From Trichococcus ilyis (GTDB lineage: Bacteria > Bacillota > Bacilli > Lactobacillales > Aerococcaceae), in contig NZ_FNYT01000004.1 in NCBI RefSeq assembly GCF_900109135.1, positions 62,001-126,000 of the forward strand: 64,000 nucleotides of DNA, in the 5' to 3' direction. The translations under genes and the position numbers were made by a program. The notes under the pieces were generated by a model that saw nothing but the letters and a program-made list of their open reading frames with translations, made no database searches and had not been told where the DNA came from. This document shows positions 52,123 to 61,419 of this stretch, in pieces (position 1 is the stretch's first letter; every line of letters begins with the position of its first letter).

Positions 52123-52163
52123 ACCCCCTAGTTTTTTTCCGTGGGATGGTCGACGAACCACGT
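52123..52163 (-). promoter_or_regulatory. preQ1-I riboswitch upstream of queT
   Basis: On the minus strand CGTGG-TTC...CC-CCACG forms P1 and its loop, followed by the A-rich tail AAAAAAACTA that makes the pseudoknot, matching the class I preQ1 aptamer. The tail runs into the RBS (AGGGGG), so ligand binding would hide it: translational repression of the importer when preQ1 is plentiful. Confidence 0.85.
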
Positions 52164-52370
52164 GCTCCTCCAAGAGCTAAGTCAGTTTACCACAGATGTC
52201 CGTTTTTGAAAACGGCAAACGGAGCATTTTCATCTGATTTTCATGGCCGGAAGCGATGTGCGCCGGAGATCCGGCTCAGACTGCGCTCCGCCGGTAGATC
52301 CATCCTCGACCGGCGTCGGGACGCACGCGCCCTTCATCCGCATCATTCGCAGCCAGTCCTTTCACACACA

Positions 52371-52402
52371 GCAAAAAAACTGCCATCTCTGACAGCTTTC
52401 TT
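52371..52402 (-). terminator. Terminator of alr
   Basis: CTGTC/GGCAG stem followed by TTTTTTT on the minus strand. The DNA from 52,164 to 52,370 shows no gene and one GC-rich repeat-like stretch. Confidence 0.7.
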
Positions 52403-52410
52403 TGTTTTCT

Positions 52411-53532
52411 CTATTTGTAGATGCGCGGAACGCGGGCATTGATGCCAGTCAAGATTTCATAGCCGATCGTATCGATCGTCACAGCCATTTCGGACGGGTT
52501 GTTGACGATTCCGCCGTTTTCGCCCAGGAGTGTCACTTTGGTCCCGACCGGATATTCTTTCGGCAGGCTGATCATGCATTGATCCATGCAGATAACGCCC
52601 CGGATCGGACAACGCTGGCCGTCGACGATGACTGTCTGATGGCGAAGATCCCGTCTCCAACCGTCCGCATAGCCGATCGGAAGCGTAGCGATCCATTCCC
52701 CCTCATACGCGCGGTAACGTGCGCCATATGCGATCGTATCGCCTTCATGCATCTGTTTGACGTAGCTGATTTCGGTATCCAACTGCACGGATGGCTTCAG
52801 TTCGTATGGGAGTTCCAGCACGGTGTCGGAAGGGTTGTAGCCGTACATGGCGATCCCGACGCGGACCGCATCCGTCCGGAACGCTTCATGCCAGAGCGAA
52901 ATCGCCGAATTCGCCAGATGCACAATCGGCGGCCGCTGCTCCATCGCCTCCAGGATTTCTTCGAACAAAGCCAACTGGCGCTCCACCAAAGTCGGATCTT
53001 CTCCATCAGCCGTAGCGAAGTGCGTAAAGATGCCTTCAAAAACAAAACCATCCAGTTCGGCAAGGCGCGCTTCGAAGGCTTTGACCTCCGCGACCGTGCG
53101 CAACCCGATGCGCCCCATCCCGGTGTCGATCGCCAAATGGACACGCACCGGCAAATCGGTTTTGCGTTCCTGCAGATGCGGCAAGGCCGCTTCCAGCCAT
53201 TCCGTCGCCGTGACGGCGACGCTGATCCCGTTATCTGCAATCAGGGCGGCATCCATCGCTTCCGTCGGACCCACAACCATGACGAAATCATCGGTCAGGC
53301 CATTCTCCCGCAGTTCCATTGCCTCATCCAGCAACGCGACACAAAAACCGTCCACTCCGGCTTCCTTCGCCTTTTTCGCGACCGGTACAGCCCCCAGTCC
53401 ATAGGCGTCCGCCTTGACGACCGCGAAAAATTTCTTTCCGGGAGAAAGACTCTTCCGGATTTGTTGGATGTTCCACGAAATAGCTTCCAAATCGACTGTT
53501 TCTACCGTGGGACGGTGCTTTCCTACTACCAT
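52411..53532 (-). CDS. alr: Alanine racemase
   Basis: 373-residue PLP enzyme making D-alanine for peptidoglycan. PLP Lys40 is in FFAVVKADAYGLGA; the second catalytic Tyr is in YGARYRAYEG; FTHFATADGED is also typical. Directly follows acpS (15 bases), the common acpS-alr arrangement. Confidence 0.96.
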   Translation of the reverse strand: MVVGKHRPTVETVDLEAISWNIQQIRKSLSPGKKFFAVVKADAYGLGAVPVAKKAKEAGVDGFCVALLDEAMELRENGLTDDFVMVVGPTEAMDAALIADNGISVAVTATEWLEAALPHLQERKTDLPVRVHLAIDTGMGRIGLRTVAEVKAFEARLAELDGFVFEGIFTHFATADGEDPTLVERQLALFEEILEAMEQRPPIVHLANSAISLWHEAFRTDAVRVGIAMYGYNPSDTVLELPYELKPSVQLDTEISYVKQMHEGDTIAYGARYRAYEGEWIATLPIGYADGWRRDLRHQTVIVDGQRCPIRGVICMDQCMISLPKEYPVGTKVTLLGENGGIVNNPSEMAVTIDTIGYEILTGINARVPRIYK

Positions 53533-53547
53533 GTATTAAAGACCCCT

Positions 53548-53898
53548 TTACTTTTCTAGTACCACTTGAGCGGCAATGATGTTCCCCGAATGGGTGATGG
53601 AAACGAATCCTTTCCCCTCAAACGGAGATTTGGTTATTTCCGGCTTTCGGTTTTCTCCGGGCAAAATTTCGACGTCCTGGAAGGACAGTTTGCCGATGCC
53701 CGTGCCGTAAGCTTTCGAAAAAGCTTCCTTCGCGGCATAGCGCCCCGCCAGAAATTCCATTTGGCGCGACCCGCCCAAAGCCAAGAACAGCTTCATTTCC
53801 TCTTTTGTCAAAACCCGTTCCGCAAACCCCGCCCGCCGATCATAGGCTTTCGTGATGCGGTCCAGCTCGGTTACGTCCAATCCTATCCCATAAATCAT
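53548..53898 (-). CDS. acpS: Holo-acyl-carrier-protein synthase
   Basis: 116 residues from ATG 53898 (GAGGCGG upstream): IYGIGLDVTELDRI and FLAGRYAAKEAFSKAYGTGI carry the Mg-binding Asp and Glu; FVSITHSGNIIAAQVVLE ends it. Transfers the phosphopantetheine arm to ACP. The upstream frame extension is ignored. Confidence 0.96.
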   Translation of the reverse strand: MIYGIGLDVTELDRITKAYDRRAGFAERVLTKEEMKLFLALGGSRQMEFLAGRYAAKEAFSKAYGTGIGKLSFQDVEILPGENRKPEITKSPFEGKGFVSITHSGNIIAAQVVLEK

Positions 53899-53963
53899 TC
53901 CGATCGCCGCCTCTTCTGCATACATTGTTCTCATTTTACCAAAAAAAGAAAAATTTTCCACCA

Positions 53964-54014
53964 TAAGAAAAACCCCTTCCCCAGGCGCGAGCCAGTCGGA
54001 GAAGAGGTTTTGGT
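53964..54014 (-). terminator. Terminator of cshA
   Basis: AACCTCTTCTCC pairs with GGGGAAGGGGTT on the minus strand, then TTTTTC. Confidence 0.8.
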
Positions 54015-54020
54015 TACGGA

Positions 54021-55571
54021 TTAGTCGTTGCTGTTGCGGATAGTGAAGCTATGGCCGCTTTTTTTAGGTGCGCCGGTGTTGCCGCCGCTGCGTTTTTCGT
54101 CATAGCGTTTGCCGCCTGAACGTGGCTTTCCATCGTTTGAACGACTTCTGTTGCCGCCGCGTTCTCCGCCGCCGCGTCTGTCGGATGAGCTACGGTTGCC
54201 TTTGTAGCCGCCGCCACCTTTACCGCCTTTATAGCCGCCTTTGCCTTTTCTTGATGGCAATGGGCGTTCTGGTGTGATCTTGACAGGAACATCAGTCGCG
54301 TCTTTAGAAAGACTCTTCAAGAACGCTGCTACCAAGTCTTCTGGATTGTGGTCTTCCAATAGACGCACAGCTGCGCGTTTGTACTTGTCGGTCTCAGTTT
54401 CCTGCACCAATGTTTCCACTTGATCGATGGCTGCTTGCATCTGTCCGCGGAACGCTTCGTCGTCGGTCGGCGGCTTCAATGGTGTCATCGCTTTTTTGGT
54501 CAAGTTTTCGATTGTGCGCAAGTAATCCATTTCGTTTGGTGTCACGAAAGTAACGGACATACCTTCTTTACCGGCACGACCTGTACGGCCGATACGGTGT
54601 ACGTAGCTTTCCGGATCTTGCGGGATATCGTAGTTGTAAACGTGTGTTACGCCGGAAATATCCAATCCACGCGCAGCAACGTCAGTCGCGACCAAGATAT
54701 CCAGATCGCCTGTTTTGAACGCGTTCAAAACGCTCATGCGTTTTTGTTGCGTCAGGTCGCCGTGGATACCTTCCGCACGGTAGCCGCGCAGTTCCAAACC
54801 TTTGGACAATTCATCAACGCGGCGTTTTGTACGGCCGAAGACGATCGCCAATTCAGGATTTTGCACATCGAACAAACGCGTCATTGTATCGAATTTCTCG
54901 AAATCTTTACATTTCACGAAATATTGATCGATCAGATTCGCTGTCATTTGTGTCGCTTTGATTTTGACATGCTCTGGAGCGCGCATGAATTTGACGCCGA
55001 TTTTTTTGATCGAGTCAGGCATTGTAGCTGAGAACAACAATGTTTGGCGTTCTGCTGGCGTTTCGCTCAAGATTGCTTCGATGTCTTCCAGGAAGCCCAT
55101 GTTCAGCATTTCATCCGCTTCATCGAGTACCAATGTCTCGATGTGGTCCAAACGGATTGTTTTGCGTTTGATGTGGTCCAAAAGACGGCCAGGTGTTCCG
55201 ACGATGATTTGCGGCTTGTTTTTCAAAGCACGGATTTGACGGTTGATGTCAGCTCCACCGTAGACAACCTGTACAGTTACACGTTTGTCCTTGCTTAAGC
55301 GGTACAATTCTTCTTGCGTTTGGATAGCCAATTCACGTGTCGGTGCAATGACGATACCTTGGATGACTTTGTTGCTGTTGTCGATTTTTTGAAGCATCGG
55401 CAATCCGAATGCTGCTGTCTTACCAGTACCGGTTTGCGCTTGCCCAATAACGTCCAACCCTTGCAAGGCTAAAGGAATGGTTTGCTCTTGGATCGGTGTT
55501 GCTTCCTCAAATCCCATTTGCTCGATCGACTTCAATAACTCCGGGTTTAACCCTAATTCTGAAAATTTCAT
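54021..55571 (-). CDS. cshA: DEAD-box RNA helicase CshA
   Basis: 516 residues from ATG 55571 (RBS AGGAGG). Q motif, [28 protein letters not shown] and HRIGRTGR are all present, followed by a basic Gly/Arg/Ser-rich tail (about 430-516) that is typical of CshA. RNA unwinding in degradosome and ribosome assembly, important in the cold. About 180 bases of 5' leader, in line with post-transcriptional control. Confidence 0.95.
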   Translation of the reverse strand: MKFSELGLNPELLKSIEQMGFEEATPIQEQTIPLALQGLDVIGQAQTGTGKTAAFGLPMLQKIDNSNKVIQGIVIAPTRELAIQTQEELYRLSKDKRVTVQVVYGGADINRQIRALKNKPQIIVGTPGRLLDHIKRKTIRLDHIETLVLDEADEMLNMGFLEDIEAILSETPAERQTLLFSATMPDSIKKIGVKFMRAPEHVKIKATQMTANLIDQYFVKCKDFEKFDTMTRLFDVQNPELAIVFGRTKRRVDELSKGLELRGYRAEGIHGDLTQQKRMSVLNAFKTGDLDILVATDVAARGLDISGVTHVYNYDIPQDPESYVHRIGRTGRAGKEGMSVTFVTPNEMDYLRTIENLTKKAMTPLKPPTDDEAFRGQMQAAIDQVETLVQETETDKYKRAAVRLLEDHNPEDLVAAFLKSLSKDATDVPVKITPERPLPSRKGKGGYKGGKGGGGYKGNRSSSDRRGGGERGGNRSRSNDGKPRSGGKRYDEKRSGGNTGAPKKSGHSFTIRNSND

Positions 55572-55621
55572 GTTTCCTCCTATGATTGAGAAACTAAAAT
55601 TTAGAGAGTCTTTTCTTTTAC

Positions 55622-55638
55622 CCGCATGTTTCATGCGG
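55622..55638 (-). promoter_or_regulatory. Hairpin in the cshA 5' leader
   Basis: CCGCATG-AAA-CATGCGG on the minus strand, about 50 bases upstream of the start codon, inside the long leader. Could be a structural thermosensor or stability element. Confidence 0.45.
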
Positions 55639-55762
55639 TTCATAATCTTATAAATAAAAGATAAACCTTTTTACTTAATCCCTTGAATAGAAAGCTTGAT
55701 AAATCAAACATTCTGCACTTCGCAGAAAAAACCCTCTTATTTCTCTATTCTTACCATCAGCA

Positions 55763-55791
55763 ATAATAACACGCTCCGCGGATTTTTACAA
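55763..55791 (-). promoter_or_regulatory. Promoter of cshA
   Basis: TTGTAA (55,791-55,786) and TATTAT (55,768-55,763), spacer 17, on the minus strand. The rest of the 405-base gap between murF and cshA (55,572-55,976) is AT-rich and holds no gene. Confidence 0.65.
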
Positions 55792-55976
55792 ATCATTTTC
55801 TCTCAGAATAATGAAATTTCTTACAAAAAAACCTTGATATAAGAATATTTCCAATGAAAATGACAAGTATCCCCACAATTTACTGACATTTGCCGTTTGC
55901 AGTTCCGGTTGGCCGAGAAACGAGGTTCCTTTGCTTTTGCGACGCCACTAGCAGCTCAAACACCTTACATTTCCTA

Positions 55977-57353
55977 TTATACACGCAAAGCCGCCACAAC
56001 CGCCAACAAATCCGTGCCGAAGCTGGATTTGATCAGCACTTGATCGGCTTGCTGCAGTTCCGTCTTCAGCTTGTCGATCAACGGCGCCTTCTCTCCAACA
56101 TAATGATAAAGCGCTCCTTCAGGAAAGGCTGGCTTTAGTTTTTCGTAAAGAGCAGCCATTTCGGCGCCGTACAGATACACTTGATCGAAGTCCTCCGAAG
56201 AAATTTCAGTCGCCAAGGCAGCATGCATTTCTGAAGAATGTTCGCCCAATTCGCGGATATCGCCCAATACCACGATTTTTTTGCCTTCCCTTGGGAGCTG
56301 CGCAAACGAACGCAGCACCGCTGTCATGGAAGTCGGGCTGGCGTTGTAGGCATCGTTCAGCAGTTGCGAACCGTTGATTCCCTCAAGCCACTGGGTGCGG
56401 TTGGCGGTCAGCTGAAAGGTCGCCAAAGCTTCCTTCACTTCAGCCATCGTCAGGCCCAATACCTGAGCAGCAGCCAAGGCAGCCAAGGCGTTCCGGACAT
56501 TGTACACGCCCAATACCGGAATCTCCAGATCGACCGCCGGATCGAGGTTCACACGGAAAGTCGTTCTGGTCTTGCCGGGAACGACAGCGTAGGCATAGAC
56601 TGCATCGGTCTCATCCGTGCCGAAAGTCAGCTGACGGAAGCTGCTTCCTTGTGGTAGCTCTTCCGCGATCAGCGGCTCATCGCCGGGATAGATGAACGTT
56701 CCTTCCGGTTTCAGCCCATCCAAAATCTCCAGTTTGGCTTGGGCGATGCCGCGGCGGCTGCCGAGGAATTCCAGGTGGCTGTCCCCGATCAACGTGATGA
56801 TGGCGACATCCGGTCTAGCCAAGCGGCTCAGCAAGCTGATTTCGCCGAAGTTGCTCATGCCCATCTCAAGCACGAGCACTTCTGTGTCTTCGGGCATCTC
56901 CAGGATGGTCATCGGCATGCCGATTTCGTTGTTGTAATTGCCCTGAGTCTTGTGGACGCGGAAACGGGCGGAGAGAACGGCCGCGGTCATGTCCTTGGTG
57001 GTCGTTTTGCCGTTGCTGCCGGTGATTGCGACAACTTTCGGGTGGACCATAGTCAAGTAGGCTTCCGCCAGTTTTTGCAACGCTTCGAGCGTGTCGTCCA
57101 CCAGAATGACCGCGATTTCCTCCGGCGCTTCTCCCGCCGCACGGCTCCACAAGGTTGCTGTCGCTCCGTTTTTGATGGCCGCTTGGACATAATCATGCCC
57201 GTCCGTTTCCCCTTGCAAAGGCACAAACAGACTGTCCGGCTCCGCCTTACGGGAGTCGAAGACAACAGAAGTAATTTCAGCGAAGCGGTTGGCCGACGTA
57301 TAATCGATCGCGCCCACTGCTTTCACAACATCGATGATGCGTAATGGTTTCAT
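55977..57353 (-). CDS. murF: UDP-MurNAc-tripeptide-D-alanyl-D-alanine ligase
   Basis: 458-residue Mur ligase: ATP loop VVAITGSNGKTTTKD, NYNNEIGMPMTIL, GDSHLEFLGSR, and NDAYNASPTSM near the C-terminal domain. Adds the D-Ala-D-Ala made by Ddl, whose gene lies directly upstream. ddl and murF form one functional pair. Confidence 0.96.
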   Translation of the reverse strand: MKPLRIIDVVKAVGAIDYTSANRFAEITSVVFDSRKAEPDSLFVPLQGETDGHDYVQAAIKNGATATLWSRAAGEAPEEIAVILVDDTLEALQKLAEAYLTMVHPKVVAITGSNGKTTTKDMTAAVLSARFRVHKTQGNYNNEIGMPMTILEMPEDTEVLVLEMGMSNFGEISLLSRLARPDVAIITLIGDSHLEFLGSRRGIAQAKLEILDGLKPEGTFIYPGDEPLIAEELPQGSSFRQLTFGTDETDAVYAYAVVPGKTRTTFRVNLDPAVDLEIPVLGVYNVRNALAALAAAQVLGLTMAEVKEALATFQLTANRTQWLEGINGSQLLNDAYNASPTSMTAVLRSFAQLPREGKKIVVLGDIRELGEHSSEMHAALATEISSEDFDQVYLYGAEMAALYEKLKPAFPEGALYHYVGEKAPLIDKLKTELQQADQVLIKSSFGTDLLAVVAALRV

Positions 57354-57402
57354 TTTGGGTTCCTCATTTCCGGTTTTACTTTGGTTTTGCTTTGGCTTGA
57401 TC

Positions 57403-57486
57403 TAAAAAAGGCCGTCCTTCCCCTGAGATCGCAGCAAGCATCCTATGCTTTCGGTGCTGCTGGCGATCAGGAAAATCACGGCCTTT
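57403..57486 (-). terminator. Unusually long branched terminator between ddl and murF
   Basis: GGCCGT/ACGGCC closes an 80-base element with inner pairings CCTGATCGC/GCGATCTCAGG and AGCAGCA/TGCTTGCT, followed by TTTTTT on the minus strand. Much larger than the other terminators here. Confidence 0.75.
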
Positions 57487-57491
57487 CATCT

Positions 57492-58577
57492 TTACTCTAC
57501 AAATTGATAGGATACTTTCTCTTCATGGCGCTTCAAAGCCAGTTGGATCAATTCTTCCACCAAATCGCTGTACTTCAATCCTGTGTGTTCCCAAAGCAAC
57601 GGATACATGCTGCGGGAAGTGAAACCAGGCAAAGTGTTGACTTCATTGATGTAGATTTCATTGTTTTTGGTCACAAAGAAATCGCAACGGCTCAATCCGC
57701 TGCCATCCAGCGATTGGAAAGCAACCGTGGCATATTCCTGCAGTTTGGCGGTGATTTCTTCCGGTAATTCAGCCGGAATCTGCAGCAACACTTCCTCATT
57801 GCCGTACTTCTCTTCGTAGTCATAGAAATCTTTGGTTTTAACGATTTCACCGGGTACGGAGGTATGCACATCGCCATTTCCCAATACGGCGATTTCGATT
57901 TCACGGGCTTCGATGCCCTGTTCCACGACCACACGGCGGTCGTAGCGGAAGGCTGTTTCGATCGCGGCGGTCAGCTCTTCCAGATTGGTTGCTTTGGAGA
58001 TGCCGACGCTCGATCCCATGTTCGCTGGTTTCACGTACATCGGATAGATCAGGCTGCCTTCGCATTTGATGAAGATCTTCTCGCGGTCATTTTTCCAGTC
58101 ATTGCGTGTGACGGCTACGTAAGGCACCTGCGGCAAGCCTGCTTGTTGGAAAAGATGTTTGCTGATGATTTTGTCCATCCCGCTGGCGCTGGCAAGGACA
58201 CCGCAGCCGACATACGGCATATCCAGGACTTCAAACAGCCCCTGTACCGTTCCGTCTTCTCCGTTCGGTCCATGCAGTACCGGGAAAATGACAGCATCCT
58301 CAGAGCGGATATCAGCAGGCGAAATCAGCTCGCCGTAGGATTTTCCTTCTTTCGAGTCGGCAAAACGTTTTTCGGAACCAGGCTCCAAATAAAGATTCTC
58401 AGAGAATGCCACCGGACCCGAAAGAGTCTGCCCTTGAATCCACGCGCCTGCCTTCGTGATGTAGACGGGCACAACTTCATAATAGTTGAAATAGATTGCT
58501 TTTATGATCGAATGTGCTGTCAGGATCGAGATATCGTGCTCAGCACTCTTTCCCCCATAAATCAAATAAATTTTCAT
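57492..58577 (-). CDS. ddl: D-alanine-D-alanine ligase
   Basis: 361-residue ATP-grasp ligase: IYLIYGGKSAEHDISILTAH, FPVLHGPNGEDGTVQG, YVKPANMGSSVGIS, IYINEVNTLPGFTSRSMYP. The omega-loop has KFYDYEEKY-like KDFYDYEEKYG, so it is a normal D-Ala-D-Ala (vancomycin-sensitive, Y-type) ligase. Confidence 0.96.
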   Translation of the reverse strand: MKIYLIYGGKSAEHDISILTAHSIIKAIYFNYYEVVPVYITKAGAWIQGQTLSGPVAFSENLYLEPGSEKRFADSKEGKSYGELISPADIRSEDAVIFPVLHGPNGEDGTVQGLFEVLDMPYVGCGVLASASGMDKIISKHLFQQAGLPQVPYVAVTRNDWKNDREKIFIKCEGSLIYPMYVKPANMGSSVGISKATNLEELTAAIETAFRYDRRVVVEQGIEAREIEIAVLGNGDVHTSVPGEIVKTKDFYDYEEKYGNEEVLLQIPAELPEEITAKLQEYATVAFQSLDGSGLSRCDFFVTKNNEIYINEVNTLPGFTSRSMYPLLWEHTGLKYSDLVEELIQLALKRHEEKVSYQFVE

Positions 58578-58723
58578 CGAGAAATCCTCCGAATTTTTTG
58601 ATAACTACTCTAATCAAGGAACATTGTACCACATTTATTTTTTCCCTAAAACGATTTTTGTGAAAAGTGGTTGCCGCTCACGGTCAGCGCGGCCACAACC
58701 GCAAGTCCGGATCCGCATGCACC

Positions 58724-58755
58724 AAAAAAGCCTAAGTTGTGGCTTAGGCTTTCCT
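58724..58755 (-). terminator. Terminator of the 249-residue gene
   Basis: AGCCTAAG/CTTAGGCT stem with a 6-base loop and a T-tract on the minus strand. Confidence 0.88.
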
Positions 58756-58757
58756 CT

Positions 58758-59507
58758 TCATTCGAAGTCTATATCGATGTTCCATTCATTGCGTTCCATG
58801 TCATAACAGATGGTGCCTACCGAATCCTTTTCGTTGAAGCGGCCGTCGATGCTGGCATAACGGTCTTCCGCGATGAACAATGGGATGCAGCACTTATTGC
58901 CTGCCGTGCTCATCTGCTTGAAGGAGATGACGGCTCCTTCCTTGAAGATCGGAATGAATTCCTTCACACGTTCGATCGGGAACGGCGCAATTTCTTTGCT
59001 TTTTTGGTAAAACCGTTTCTTCTCATTCACTTTTTCCGCCAGCTTGACGGTGATCGCTTCAGCGAACAGCTCGTGGAATTGATCCAGATAACGATAGTAC
59101 ATTTTGATGAACCCGTTCGGCATGGTCAGATAAATGTAGTTATTTTGTAATTTATAGTAGAACGGCGAGTGCAAGTGTGTATGCGCATGAGCGATATAAA
59201 GGATCTCGGATATTTCGATTGGGGTAAGGAGGTGCAACATGTCTACATTCACGAAATCGATCCATTTTCCCATAGCGGCATGGTTGTCCATCCCTTTTTG
59301 GAAGAATGCCTTCACGTTTTCTTGGCCTTTGATCACCTGAAACCCGGTATGATTGTCATAGGTTCCGATACTTTTTCTGCCGTCTATCAACAACAAGTTT
59401 TCCGGCAGTTTCCGGGCCAACTTTGTGTAGTCCTTCACCGCTATCCCTTTGCTTAAAACATAGTTGCTGACTGTTTCATAGTGAACATACAGCATATCTT
59501 CGTTCAT
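58758..59507 (-). CDS. Conserved hypothetical protein
   Basis: 249 residues from ATG 59507 (RBS GGGGGG). Not recognised. Visible features: AHAHTHLHSPFYYKL (His-rich, metal-like but without the spacing of a known enzyme), a mostly soluble fold, and an acidic C-terminus. The His-rich segment lies at about 120-135. Monocistronic, with its own terminator. Confidence 0.75.
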   Translation of the reverse strand: MNEDMLYVHYETVSNYVLSKGIAVKDYTKLARKLPENLLLIDGRKSIGTYDNHTGFQVIKGQENVKAFFQKGMDNHAAMGKWIDFVNVDMLHLLTPIEISEILYIAHAHTHLHSPFYYKLQNNYIYLTMPNGFIKMYYRYLDQFHELFAEAITVKLAEKVNEKKRFYQKSKEIAPFPIERVKEFIPIFKEGAVISFKQMSTAGNKCCIPLFIAEDRYASIDGRFNEKDSVGTICYDMERNEWNIDIDFE

Positions 59508-59720
59508 GAATGATCCCCCCCTTTCCATAATATCCCTTATTATCATTCTACTACTTGCAGAACTGCTTAAGGTATCAGTACCATGTTAATATTATTACAA
59601 ATCCGTATCTTTTACAAAGATAATTTGTCTTTTTCTCCTATTTTTTTTTGCGCCAATAATTTGAAAGGGTTTTCATATCAAAAGCCGAACTTTGTTTGGA
59701 CGATTTGAACAAAACGTCCG

Positions 59721-59747
59721 AAAAAAAGAAGCTATTTACATAGCTTC
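59721..59747 (-). terminator. Terminator overlapping the htpX stop codon
   Basis: GAAGCTA/TAGCTTC stem with the htpX stop codon in the loop, followed by TTTTTTT on the minus strand. The 228 bases to its left (59,508-59,720) hold no gene. Confidence 0.85.
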
Positions 59748-60644
59748 TAATCGTTTGATCCGGTTTGCCGTGGAGGGGTGCGTCGAAAACAAGCCGTCAC
59801 TTTCCGTTTCGCCCGTCTTCATCCTTTTGAACGGATTGACGATATAGAGCGAAGCACTGGCGGCATTGGCCGCCTCCATCGGTTCGCTTGTCGCAATTTT
59901 CCTCAAGGCGGAAATCAGCCCGTCCGGATTGCGCGTGAACTCAATCGCACTCGCATCAGCCAAGTATTCCCTGTTCCGCGAGAGCGCCAAGCGGATGATC
60001 GTGGCCACAAAAGGCGACAGGATCAGGATGAACAAGGACAGCACCAACAGGATGATGCCCAGGCCGCCGCTGTTGTCGTTCCTGCGCCGACGCCCGCCGC
60101 CACCCCAGAACATCATCCGGGTGCTGAACTGGGCCAAAAAGGCGATCAAGCCTGCAATGGCCAAAGCGACCGTGGATAGGCGGATATCATAGTTGCGGAT
60201 ATGCGCGAACTCATGCGCCAGGACTCCCGTCAATTCCTCCCGGTTCAGCTTTGCCAACAAGCCCGTCGTCACTGCCACCGAGGCCTTTTCCGGGGAATTC
60301 CCGGCCGCAAAAGCATTCGGGCTTTCATCCTCGATGATGAAGATTCTCGGAAAAGGCAACCGCGTCACGATCGTCATTTCCTCAACGATATTCCAGAGCA
60401 TCGGATATTGGGCCTTGTCGGTTATTTCCTTGGCATTGTTCAGGCCCATGACCACTTGTGTGGATTGCGCCACCATGATGCCGACGTAGGCCAAGCCGAT
60501 GATCAGCGCGAGCGCGACACCGGACAAGGCGTTATCCCAGTTCAGGTAACCGATGGCCGCGCCCAAAGCCGCAAACAGAAGGAAAAACAGGAATACGATC
60601 CATACGGTGCGCCGTTTATTCTGCTCAATTTGTTGATGGAGCAA
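59736..60644 (-). CDS. htpX: Membrane metalloprotease HtpX
   Basis: 302-residue M48 peptidase: zinc motif HEFAH (His144, Glu145, His148), two N-terminal membrane helices, a further pair at about 155-215 with a GGGGRRRR linker, and the third ligand Glu in NREYLADASAI. Quality control of membrane proteins. TTG start. Follows lemA by 36 bases, the common lemA-htpX pairing. Confidence 0.94.
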   Translation of the reverse strand: MLHQQIEQNKRRTVWIVFLFFLLFAALGAAIGYLNWDNALSGVALALIIGLAYVGIMVAQSTQVVMGLNNAKEITDKAQYPMLWNIVEEMTIVTRLPFPRIFIIEDESPNAFAAGNSPEKASVAVTTGLLAKLNREELTGVLAHEFAHIRNYDIRLSTVALAIAGLIAFLAQFSTRMMFWGGGGRRRRNDNSGGLGIILLVLSLFILILSPFVATIIRLALSRNREYLADASAIEFTRNPDGLISALRKIATSEPMEAANAASASLYIVNPFKRMKTGETESDGLFSTHPSTANRIKRLEAM

Positions 60645-60680
60645 AGGTACTCACCAACTTTCCATCTAAATCATACGCGA

Positions 60681-61238
60681 TCAGAACGACACTTTCGGTA
60701 CATTTTTTTCTTCTTCCGGCGTGGCAAGCACGACTTCCGGACGGAAACCATGAATATTCGCCACAATATTGCTCGGGAACGTCCCCAATTTAATGTTGTA
60801 CTGGGTGACACTGGAATTATACAGTTGGCGCGCATAGGCAATTTTGTTTTCGGTTGCGGACAGTTCTTCCTGCAGAGCCAGGAAATTCTGGTTCGCTTTC
60901 AGATCGGGATACGCTTCCGCCAAGGCAAAAACGGTCTTCAACTGGCTCGACAGCTGATTGGACAGTTCCATTTTCTTGGCAGGATCCTCGGTGCCCATAT
61001 CGGAAATCATGTTGCGCAGATTGATGACTTTGGTCAAAGTTTCCTGCTCATGCTTCGCATAGCCTTTGACCGTTTCAACGATGTTTGGGATCAGATCGTT
61101 CCTGCGCTTCAACTGGACATCGATCTGGCTCCATGCCTCCGTGACCCACAATTTATTTTTCACAAGACTGTTATAAAGGGATATCCAAACTACCCCGACG
61201 ACAACGGCTAACGCAATGATGCCAAAAAACCAGTTCAT
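60681..61238 (-). CDS. lemA: LemA family protein
   Basis: 185 residues from ATG 61238 (RBS AAAGGAG). One N-terminal membrane helix (FFGIIALAVVVGVVWISLY) then the LemA helical domain with EAWSQIDVQLKRRNDLIPN and YNIKLGTFPSNIVAN. Role unknown; genetically tied to htpX. Confidence 0.94.
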   Translation of the reverse strand: MNWFFGIIALAVVVGVVWISLYNSLVKNKLWVTEAWSQIDVQLKRRNDLIPNIVETVKGYAKHEQETLTKVINLRNMISDMGTEDPAKKMELSNQLSSQLKTVFALAEAYPDLKANQNFLALQEELSATENKIAYARQLYNSSVTQYNIKLGTFPSNIVANIHGFRPEVVLATPEEEKNVPKVSF

Positions 61239-61419
61239 TTTATCCACAGCTCCTTTTCTCACGCCACCTCTGCGGCTGACCTAGACAACTTTTCCGTCTA
61301 CACCTACCATTATAGAAGACTCCTGCAGTTTTGTAAAAAAATAGACCATCCAGCTCCGCGCCGAAAAATAGCGGCTTTTGTGCTATCATTAGGGAAAGAA
61401 AATCAGATGAGGTGTCGAT

